Source of the DNA: Candidatus Saccharimonadota bacterium
GTDB lineage: Bacteria > Patescibacteriota > Saccharimonadia > Saccharimonadales > UBA4665
Direction of reading: 5' to 3'
Length of the DNA: 32,563 nt
Assembly (NCBI GenBank): GCA_027340655.1
Contig: DAHWQR010000023.1
Span: forward strand, 1 to 32,563
The position numbers and the translations under genes were made by a program. Below the pieces are notes generated by a model. That model was not told where the DNA came from and ran no database searches. It saw only the letters and a list, made by a program, of their open reading frames with translations. Of the stretch, positions 22,931 through 29,719 are shown one piece after another (positions within the stretch are counted from its first letter, which is position 1; each line of letters begins with the position of its first letter).

Positions 22931-24643
22931 CTAGTTTGCCTGCGAGTCGGCTAATGTTTCTTCGTGGATGTATTTGCCGCCTCTCATCCAAGAAGCTACG
23001 GCGGCAATCAGGCAAGCGCCAATTGCAAAACTGAGCACAATAACCAGCCCATGCTTAAACGGCTGTCCAATGATTTGCGGGAAATACTCCTTTGAGGTGA
23101 GGTGTGTTGCAGCGCTCGGTTTGAGCTTGCTTAGAACGCTAGGTCCAAGCAGTGTCTTTAACGGATTGTAACCTAAGAAGGCCGCAAATAAATAACTCAC
23201 CGCCGGCAAATGGGACAAATGGGTAGCAATGCCTGCGGAGACACCATTTAAAGTCAAGGCCCGGTATAGACTTCCAGGTACGCTGGCTGAAAGACCGATA
23301 ATCATTAACGTAAAAAAGACGCCGATCGATAAAGGCATACCGACGTTCTGAAAAGTTGCACGCATCCCGGAGGCCACACCGCGGAACCTAGCGGCTACCG
23401 AATTCATGATGCCGGCCGTGTTTGGAGAAGAGAACATGCCAAAGGCCAAGCCGTTAATGAGCAAGATTATAGCAAAGGCCCAGTACGGGAAATTCACAGG
23501 CAATAGCATCATTAGGCCAAAACTCAGGGCCGCTAACAGCATGCCGCCGGTAGCAAAAGGACGGGCTCCAAATTTATCGGATAGTATTCCAGACAGCGGG
23601 CCAGCGATGAGGAAGCCGGCAGTCGTCGGCAGCATATAAATGCCAGCCCATAGGGGGGTTTGGGCAAAACTATATCCATGAAGAGGCAGCCAGATTCCCT
23701 GGAGCCACATGATTAGCATGAACTGTAGCCCGCCTCTACCTACTGCAGCCAGCAGTCCGGCAATATTGCCGGCTGTAAAAGCCCGAATTTTAAATAATGA
23801 AAGATTAAACATCGGCTGTTGGACCTTGCGCTCAACGAAACCAAATAACGCCAAAACCAGTATTCCTGCAGCAATCAGGGTTATGACCATTGGATCTCCC
23901 CAGCCCATTGCCGATGCGCCATAAGGTTTGATGCCGTATGTTATGCCAATGAGCAACATTGCTAAGCCGGTGGCGAAGGTTATGTTTCCGAACCAATCAA
24001 TTTTCGCTGGATGAAAGATGTCTATTTCTTTTAGGGCCACGTAAGACCAGATGATGCCAATGATGCCGATCGGGACATTAAATAAGAATACCCAGCGCCA
24101 AGAAAACTGAGCTAGAAAACCGCCAACTAATATTCCAATAAAGGAGCCACCCATGGCCGATATCTGATTAATGCCAAGCGCCATACCGCGTTGGTTCTCT
24201 GGGAATGCATCAGTTAGGATAGCTGCCGAATTAGCCATCAGCAAAGCTCCGCCTACTGCCTGAACCATTCGGAAAATTATTAATTCCAGCGCTCCGGCAG
24301 ACCCATGGCTCCAGGTTAGGGCTGCAGCTAAGGCTCCAAGCGTAAAGACAATGAACCCGAGATTATACATCTTAACCCGCCCAAACATATCGCCTAGTCG
24401 TCCTAAAGTGACAACTAGAACCGCCGTAACCAGCATGTAGCCAAGTAAGATCCAAAGCAAATAAGTAAAACTGTCCGGACTAAGCGGGTTAATATGGATT
24501 CCCCGGAAAATAACCGGCAGAGCAATGATCAGGCTGGTGGCGTTCAATGCCGCCATAAGCATCCCGAGCGTGGTATTGCTCAGGGCAATCCACTTATATT
24601 TTGGACTCTGTCGATCGGCGTGGCGTAAGACGTTACTTAGCAT
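22931..24643 (-). CDS. MFS drug exporter, DHA2 (EmrB/QacA) family
   Basis: 570 residues with about 14 membrane helices. Motif A GRLGDMFGRVK lies after helix 2. The family pattern GGFLAQFSWRWVFLFNVPIG follows, then the two extra central helices of DHA2 pumps. Proton-driven efflux of drugs or metabolites is expected. The long loop before the last helix (about residues 470-530) is more variable. Its start overlaps the end of the isochorismatase-like gene by 11 bases and lacks its own ribosome site, so translation is probably coupled. The pair may process and expel one compound, which is a guess from layout. Confidence 0.9.
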   Translation of the reverse strand: MLSNVLRHADRQSPKYKWIALSNTTLGMLMAALNATSLIIALPVIFRGIHINPLSPDSFTYLLWILLGYMLVTAVLVVTLGRLGDMFGRVKMYNLGFIVFTLGALAAALTWSHGSAGALELIIFRMVQAVGGALLMANSAAILTDAFPENQRGMALGINQISAMGGSFIGILVGGFLAQFSWRWVFLFNVPIGIIGIIWSYVALKEIDIFHPAKIDWFGNITFATGLAMLLIGITYGIKPYGASAMGWGDPMVITLIAAGILVLALFGFVERKVQQPMFNLSLFKIRAFTAGNIAGLLAAVGRGGLQFMLIMWLQGIWLPLHGYSFAQTPLWAGIYMLPTTAGFLIAGPLSGILSDKFGARPFATGGMLLAALSFGLMMLLPVNFPYWAFAIILLINGLAFGMFSSPNTAGIMNSVAARFRGVASGMRATFQNVGMPLSIGVFFTLMIIGLSASVPGSLYRALTLNGVSAGIATHLSHLPAVSYLFAAFLGYNPLKTLLGPSVLSKLKPSAATHLTSKEYFPQIIGQPFKHGLVIVLSFAIGACLIAAVASWMRGGKYIHEETLADSQAN

Positions 24644-25217
24644 CGGTTTTGGAACTATTTAATTTTTCACTCCATTGATCGAGAGTTAAAACTTCGGCTT
24701 GTCGAGGGAAAACTTTTTCTGTTAGAACTCGGTGGACTTCTTCATCTTGGTCAGAGCTACAGTCTGATAGTACACTCAGCATATAGTCTTTGTCGGCCGC
24801 ATAGCGCAGCGTGCTCAAGACAACACCGCTAGTGGAAACGCCGCACAGAATCAACTCCGTAATTCCCTGGGCATTTAAGATCATCTCTAAATCGCTGCCG
24901 GCAAAAGCGCTGACCCGTTTTTTAGCAATTACCAGTTCGTCATCTCGCGGTTCGATTACCGGTTTAGTCAGATCGCTAGTCTCGTCCATGTTCCATGACC
25001 GCTCGCGTAAGGCTCCAAACATCTTATTGTTCTGGCTTAATTCGGGGTAGCCTTTGCGGAAACGGACAACTACGAACATTACCGGAATGCCTGATTGACG
25101 GGCGACGTCTACGGCTTTTGAAACACGCTGAACGTATTCTGCCGCTCGGTCACCAAGATTGTTTATAATCCCCTGCTGAACGTCCATAACTAAAAAAGCT
25201 TTTTTTCGGTCATTCAT
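24633..25217 (-). CDS. Isochorismatase-family hydrolase-like protein lacking the catalytic cysteine
   Basis: 194 residues of the isochorismatase/nicotinamidase fold. D12 (LVMDVQQG) and K99 (IAKKRVSAF, with SAFAGSDLE) are present. At the place of the nucleophilic Cys in GVxTxxC the sequence is GVSTSGVVLSTLRYA, so V132 replaces it. True isochorismatases also lack this Cys, and I recall a widespread subfamily with this same STSGVVLST pattern. So it may hydrolyse a vinyl ether or have another role, rather than act as a cysteine amidase. AGGAGG lies seven bases before the ATG. It is first in an operon with the MFS pump. Confidence 0.85.
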   Translation of the reverse strand: MNDRKKAFLVMDVQQGIINNLGDRAAEYVQRVSKAVDVARQSGIPVMFVVVRFRKGYPELSQNNKMFGALRERSWNMDETSDLTKPVIEPRDDELVIAKKRVSAFAGSDLEMILNAQGITELILCGVSTSGVVLSTLRYAADKDYMLSVLSDCSSDQDEEVHRVLTEKVFPRQAEVLTLDQWSEKLNSSKTDAK

Positions 25218-25432
25218 AAGATTCCTCCTTTTGATGGTCCGGAGTTATTGCATTTGCTGCCATGTTTGAGCAATCGTTATCTGCAACAAGACTTCAACCG
25301 GCCAATGTTTATCCGGTAGGTACCGGCTTATTATCTTTAGTATAGCCAAAAAGTCAGAAATGTGCCCGCTAATTTATTAAAATATAGTTTAAATAAAGTA
25401 TTAGTTATCTATATATGTCTGAGGAAGGGTTT

Positions 25433-26197
25433 TTACTTGACCTCTTTGCTCATAAATTGCTTAACGCTTGCCACGGTATCCATGAATTGAGCCGGGAATA
25501 TAATGGTGCTGTTTTTGTCGGATGAGATTTCAGTTAGGACTTGAAGATTGCGCAATTGCAGTGCTATCGGGTGTTTGGATATTACGTCGGCTGCTTTTGC
25601 TAAAGCAGCTGCAGAAAGTTGCTCTCCTTCAGCAGCGATGATCTTGGCTCGCTTCTCCCGTTCGGCTTGAGCCGCTGCGGACATCGCACTCTGCATATTC
25701 TCCGGCAATTTAATGTCTTTTAGCTCCACCATACTGACTAGGACCCCCCACTTTTCGGTAGTTTCATCTAAGATTGATTTTATTGCCAGGTTAATTTTTA
25801 TGGTCTGACTAAGAATGTCATCCAGCATATTTTGTCCGATCACGTTCCGCACAGTGGTTTGTGCTATTTGGTAGATTGCCGACTCAACGCTTTCAATTGC
25901 TACAACCGATCTAATAGCATCCGCTACTTGGTAATAAGCTACAGCAGCTACGTCAATTGAGACGTTGTCTTTAGTTATAACCTTCTGGGAATCAACGGGA
26001 AGGGTTATGATACGCAAGCTAATTTTCTTGAGGTTATCGATGAAGGGAATGATAAAGCAAAGACCAGGCTGTTTGACATCTTTCCTAATTTTACCCAGTC
26101 TAAAAACCACTCCGAGCTCGTACTGTTTAATAATTCTTAGACTGCTTGGAACTAAAACAAGTATTAGAATTACTATGATAAAGAGCAAAAAACTCAT
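25433..26197 (-). CDS. Slipin/stomatin-like SPFH-domain membrane protein
   Basis: 254 residues. One N-terminal membrane helix (about 2-18) is followed by the SPFH/band-7 domain (IIKQYELGVVFRLGKI, then GLCFIIPFIDNLKKISLR) and a helical segment with AQAEREKRAKIIAAEGEQLSAA, the hallmark of stomatin-like slipins. These form membrane rings or rafts. In many bacteria a NfeD-type partner gene is adjacent; none is here. GAGG about nine bases before the ATG supports the start. The gene ends about 215 bases before the isochorismatase-like gene; that gap (25218-25432) shows no feature I can name. Confidence 0.9.
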   Translation of the reverse strand: MSFLLFIIVILILVLVPSSLRIIKQYELGVVFRLGKIRKDVKQPGLCFIIPFIDNLKKISLRIITLPVDSQKVITKDNVSIDVAAVAYYQVADAIRSVVAIESVESAIYQIAQTTVRNVIGQNMLDDILSQTIKINLAIKSILDETTEKWGVLVSMVELKDIKLPENMQSAMSAAAQAEREKRAKIIAAEGEQLSAAALAKAADVISKHPIALQLRNLQVLTEISSDKNSTIIFPAQFMDTVASVKQFMSKEVK

Positions 26198-26275
26198 GCC
26201 TAGCCTCTATTTACTAACTATATCTTCTGCTTTAATCGGGTAGTTTGCAAGGATAAGGTCTATGCCCTAGCCATT

Positions 26276-26530
26276 TTAGTTGCGGGTTTTTAGCATTAAA
26301 CGCAAGTTTGCAATGTATTGGTCATGATCAAGCTTGGGGTGAGCCATGAGGTAGGCCATATGTTTCTCGACAAACGGAATTTGTCCACTTGGATAAACCG
26401 CCGAGTTTGCACTGTACGAAGAGGGTTTGGTGTTTAGCGCTGGATTGCGCTCGAGCTCGATTAGCTTTTCACGTACCCTGCCCTCAAGTAACCTTTTGGC
26501 CACTGCTTCGTTTATGAAATGGTTTGCCAT
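26276..26530 (-). CDS. Small soluble protein of unknown function
   Basis: 84 residues, mostly helical by composition, with no signal or membrane segment. The N-terminus (FINEAVAKRLLEGRVREKLIELERNP) looks like an amphipathic helix; a short Ser/Tyr/Pro stretch and a second helix follow. GAAGG lies nine to thirteen bases upstream of the ATG. It starts 26 bases after the DEAD-box helicase gene and is probably on the same transcript. I do not recognise the family. Confidence 0.65.
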   Translation of the reverse strand: MANHFINEAVAKRLLEGRVREKLIELERNPALNTKPSSYSANSAVYPSGQIPFVEKHMAYLMAHPKLDHDQYIANLRLMLKTRN

Positions 26531-26556
26531 AATGATTGCCTTCCAATTGCTAGGCT

Positions 26557-27723
26557 CTAACTATTAATGAAGGTTAAAGCGTATCCTACCTTACCGGCTC
26601 TTCCGGCTCGTCCGATACGGTGAATATAGTCAGAGTAATTATTAGGTTGGGAATAATTTATAACGTGCGTAATGTCTGGCACGTCAATTCCACGCGCCGC
26701 TACGTCTGTTGCTACCAGTATCTTGACTTCGTCGTGCTTAAACTTGCTTAGTGAACGTTGGCGTTGTCCTTGGCTCTTTCCGCCATGAATTGAGTCAGCG
26801 CTAAAGCCGCGGGCAATTAATTCGTTAGATAGGCGTTCAACACCACGCTGAGTGTCGTCAAAAATGATCACCTTGCTTACTTCCTTGCTAATTAGCAAAT
26901 CGTGCAGCTTAGAAATCTTTTCGCTGGGGTGCGAGAATCGAACTACATTTTGATTAATGCTTGAGCTGGAGTCGCTGGTCTTAACTAATATTGATAGCGG
27001 ATCTTTTGAGAAGGTTTCGATTAATGATTTGACTCTAGTATCTAGCGTCGCCGAAAAGAAGAATGATTGACGGATTGGGTTTAGCTGCTGCAGGATATTT
27101 TTGACGCTTACCAAAAAACCCATGTCTAACATGCGATCGACTTCGTCTAATACTACAATGCTAAATGTGCCGAGCTTAATGCTGCCGCGGTCCATATGAT
27201 CCTTGATCCGGCCGGGAGTACCAACTACTACTTGAGGTGCATTCCTAAGGTCTCTTAATTGTTGGCCAATACTTGCACCGCCAATAAGTACGGCGCTGCG
27301 AAGGTTGCTGCCTCGAGCAAAAGAAACAATGTCGGAGTTAATCTGCTGAGCTAACTCTCGGGTTGGAGCAATAACTAAGGCTCGTGAATTACTAAGCATA
27401 ATTTTGTGCAGTAAAGGAAGAGCAAAGGCTGCCGTCTTGCCAGTCCCGGTGTCGGCGACACCAATTATGTCCCTTCCTTCAAGCGCAGGAAGAATAGCCT
27501 GGTCTTGAATGGGCGACGGCTGGACATAACCCTTGGCGCGCAAATTGGTCTTTAGCAGGGGGTTAATATTAAAATCCTCGAAACTGTGTTTAGCAACGTA
27601 GACTTCGGTTTCAGAAGCTTGAGCGCTATTCACGAATTTAGCAGGGTCAATGTAAGCCTTTTTGATACCACGAGAAGCTGAGCCTTGTCGGCGTGGGGGG
27701 TGATTTGATGAGTGATAAGACAT
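26557..27723 (-). CDS. DEAD-box RNA helicase (RhlE/CshA-like core)
   Basis: 388 residues. Motifs in order: Q motif (FEDFNINPLL, PSPIQDQAI), Walker A ADTGTGKT (90-97), PTRELAQQ, TPGRI, DEVD at 193-196 (the DEAD box with Val for Ala), SAT (224-226), HGGKSQGQR, VATDVAARGIDVP and HRIGRAGR. It unwinds RNA duplexes, for example in ribosome assembly or cold adaptation. The protein ends shortly after HRIGRAGR, so it has no C-terminal RNA-binding extension; a basic 45-residue N-terminus may substitute. AAGGA is 10 bases before the ATG. The leader of about 90 bases is unusually long for this window. Confidence 0.93.
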   Translation of the reverse strand: MSYHSSNHPPRRQGSASRGIKKAYIDPAKFVNSAQASETEVYVAKHSFEDFNINPLLKTNLRAKGYVQPSPIQDQAILPALEGRDIIGVADTGTGKTAAFALPLLHKIMLSNSRALVIAPTRELAQQINSDIVSFARGSNLRSAVLIGGASIGQQLRDLRNAPQVVVGTPGRIKDHMDRGSIKLGTFSIVVLDEVDRMLDMGFLVSVKNILQQLNPIRQSFFFSATLDTRVKSLIETFSKDPLSILVKTSDSSSSINQNVVRFSHPSEKISKLHDLLISKEVSKVIIFDDTQRGVERLSNELIARGFSADSIHGGKSQGQRQRSLSKFKHDEVKILVATDVAARGIDVPDITHVINYSQPNNYSDYIHRIGRAGRAGKVGYALTFINS

Positions 27724-27822
27724 AAAAAAAGAATCCTTTATTAGTTAGTTGTTTAGTTATACTGCGGTTGTTGAAATCGAGTAATAACTTACTAACCCGG
27801 ATTCATCAATTACAATGCTTGT

Positions 27823-27851
27823 ATAATATCACAAAATTAACAGACTAACAA
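27823..27851 (-). promoter_or_regulatory. Promoter of the DEAD-box helicase gene
   Basis: Minus strand: TTGTTA (27846-27851), a 17-base spacer and TATTAT (27823-27828). This predicts a 5' leader of about 90 bases. AGTAA/TTACT in the leader can form a small hairpin. Long leaders are often used for cold or autoregulation of such helicases; that role is inferred only. Confidence 0.6.
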
Positions 27852-27903
27852 AAGAATTATTCAGATTCAGCCTTTGCTGGAGTTGACAGCCCCGGCCGGA
27901 CCG

Positions 27904-28677
27904 TTAGTCGGCCCTAAAAAGGTAGTTGCGAATTTGAGGGGTAACCCGGCTTGCTTCTTGCCATTCTTGATTCCAGATGTACATTCGGTAACCGTGCTTT
28001 TTTAACCATTCAACTACGTCTTCCGGTTTATTGTGAAAGCGCGACAAATGCCGGGCTTCAATTTCAACCAAGATATAAGGTTTAAACTTGGCAATTGTTT
28101 TAGTGCCTCCTTGGAAGACTTGCTTCTCTGCCCCTTCGACGTCAATTTTAAGGAAATTAAGTTTTTTAATATGCTCTCGTTCGCAAAACTCATCTAGGGT
28201 GTCTACATGGACCTCGACTTCCCTGTGGTTTCTAAATTCGCTATTCGACCCTAGTCCATTAGCTTCACCGGCCAGGAAAGAACGTCCGGTTATCGGGCCG
28301 AATTTCCCCAAGGGAACACTAATTATTGATGTGCCGCTTTGTGACCCCAGAGCTAAACTAAAGTTAGAAACATTTAAATGATTTTTGGTACCTAGTAAAC
28401 GCGACAAAGCCGGGTGGGCGAAAATAAGCGGTTCAATACTCAGTACCCTACCCTTAGGACCGACTAATTTTGATAATTCGACAGTATATAGTCCTGCAGC
28501 CGCTCCGACATCTATACAGACGTCGCCTTCTTTAATAATTTCAGCTAGTCCGAGCATCTCAGGTTCGACATATGGAGTCAGATGGGCCACTAGCCTGACG
28601 CAGCTAGCGGTCAGTTTAGTGCGCAGCATTGAACGGTTTTTGCGCACAGTCTTATTATTCATAGGTACAAAACTCAT
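27904..28677 (-). CDS. FkbM-family SAM-dependent methyltransferase
   Basis: 257 residues from the ATG at 28677. An ATG 14 codons earlier would overlap the promoter box and is less likely. The SAM-binding motif is VCIDVGAAAGLYT (53-65), with acidic E82 after strand 2 (LSIEP). The FkbM signature FLKIDVEGAEKQVFQGG spans 175-191. Family members O-methylate sugars or secondary metabolites; the substrate is unknown. No ribosome site is present. TAAGAT lies eight bases upstream of the ATG, again suggesting a leaderless message. No glycan operon is adjacent. Confidence 0.85.
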   Translation of the reverse strand: MSFVPMNNKTVRKNRSMLRTKLTASCVRLVAHLTPYVEPEMLGLAEIIKEGDVCIDVGAAAGLYTVELSKLVGPKGRVLSIEPLIFAHPALSRLLGTKNHLNVSNFSLALGSQSGTSIISVPLGKFGPITGRSFLAGEANGLGSNSEFRNHREVEVHVDTLDEFCEREHIKKLNFLKIDVEGAEKQVFQGGTKTIAKFKPYILVEIEARHLSRFHNKPEDVVEWLKKHGYRMYIWNQEWQEASRVTPQIRNYLFRAD

Positions 28678-28685
28678 AACTCTAT

Positions 28686-28691
28686 ATCTTA
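28686..28691 (-). promoter_or_regulatory. -10 element of the FkbM methyltransferase gene
   Basis: TAAGAT on the minus strand, eight bases before the ATG at 28677, within an AT-rich stretch. Confidence 0.35.
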
Positions 28692-28780
28692 TATTAAAGC
28701 GGGCAGAATTAGGATACAAAATTGTCGATTAAACATTAGTCTGGTTCGCTATGCATGTAGAGACTCAATTTAGAGAGCAT

Positions 28781-29107
28781 TTAATAGTCTTCATTTCTTT
28801 TGTCTAATCCGTCCTTAACCCCGAGTTGATAAGCGGAAATAACGTCCAGCGGGTCGTCCCCCTCGCTCATGTCTAAGCCGATAGTGATGCCGCCATGAAC
28901 GGCTTCTACGAAACGTTCGGTTATGAATTGTATTTGCGAATTTGTAACTCCGGGTATTAGTGCCCGCAGAAATGGTTCGAGCGTTTCGTCGCTATGCACT
29001 ATATGCCTAGCAGTTGCTTCGTAGGGAATGTACTCCTGCTCGAAATTAGGCATACTATAAATGTTACCAGACCGCAAATATTCATCAATGCGTTTTATGG
29101 TCCACAT
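28781..29107 (-). CDS. Small acidic soluble protein of unknown function
   Basis: 108 residues, no signal or membrane segment. The C-terminal half is acidic (DMSEGDDPLD, KRNEDY). The central part (TARHIVHSDETLEPFLRALIPG, ITERFVEAVHGG) looks helical. I do not recognise the family. It begins 16 bases after the Nudix gene and is probably co-transcribed with it. The only ribosome-like bases (GTGGA) touch the ATG, so the start is not firmly set. Confidence 0.58.
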   Translation of the reverse strand: MWTIKRIDEYLRSGNIYSMPNFEQEYIPYEATARHIVHSDETLEPFLRALIPGVTNSQIQFITERFVEAVHGGITIGLDMSEGDDPLDVISAYQLGVKDGLDKRNEDY

Positions 29108-29123
29108 TCCACTAACAAGCGAC

Positions 29124-29558
29124 TCATAATTTTGAATGGTAGTAATCTCTAAACTGCTTATACTCGTCGGCTGAAATGAATTTTTCGGGACTAGAGAGAA
29201 TGCTACCGGGTTCCACCCAGATGCTCCTAGAATGCTCTTCGGAAAGAGCTACTTTTCCTGCTTTAAACTGAGCGTCAAAGTAGATAACTAAGACCCGGTA
29301 GTCTTGATTATTTTTTGCGTAATGCCTCTTTGAAACAAATATAACTTCGCCAAGCTCACATTCGAAACTTTCGCCTAGTTCCTCGCGAATTTCTCTAGTC
29401 AGGACCTCCTTTAGGTCAAGTTCTACTTCCGATTCGTCCATGCGGCCGCCGGGAAAATCATAGAGACCGCTAGGTGTTATTAGAAGAAGTATTTTGTTGC
29501 CTTTTCTAACTATCGCTTTTGCTCCTACCTGAAAATACGCGAAATTATATAGGCCCAT
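29124..29558 (-). CDS. Nudix hydrolase
   Basis: 144 residues. The Nudix box is present as GGRMDESE (37-44) followed by REIREELGE (55-63), but ten residues separate E44 from R55 instead of the canonical seven, a three-residue expansion of the loop. The catalytic REIREE glutamates are intact. Nudix enzymes hydrolyse nucleoside diphosphates linked to another group, for cleaning or signalling; this substrate is unknown. No ribosome site is seen. A perfect TATAAT lies six bases before the ATG. Confidence 0.85.
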   Translation of the reverse strand: MGLYNFAYFQVGAKAIVRKGNKILLLITPSGLYDFPGGRMDESEVELDLKEVLTREIREELGESFECELGEVIFVSKRHYAKNNQDYRVLVIYFDAQFKAGKVALSEEHSRSIWVEPGSILSSPEKFISADEYKQFRDYYHSKL

Positions 29559-29564
29559 GAAGTT

Positions 29565-29570
29565 ATTATA
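29565..29570 (-). promoter_or_regulatory. -10 element of the Nudix gene
   Basis: Perfect TATAAT on the minus strand, six bases before the ATG at 29558. The -35 region is weak. Confidence 0.5.
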
Positions 29571-29630
29571 TGCGCATTGGGGTTCTAGATTTTAGGCTAG
29601 CTTCTAGGTGGTTTATGAGGTTTTCTTTGT

Positions 29631-29706
29631 GCGTTTTGTTATCCACTTAAATTAGGCCGCCGTCGTTAAGTCTTGGGATGATAAATAACTATAAGCGTTT
29701 TGTTAT
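29631..29706 (+). repeat. 12-bp direct repeat upstream of the ABC exporter gene
   Basis: GCGTTTTGTTAT occurs at 29631-29642 and 29695-29706, 64 bases apart. The second copy abuts the probable -10 region (TATGATAAT, 29706-29714), which ends five bases before the GTG start. The repeats could be sites for a regulator. No other copy was noticed in the window. Confidence 0.5.
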
Positions 29707-29719
29707 ATGATAATTAACA

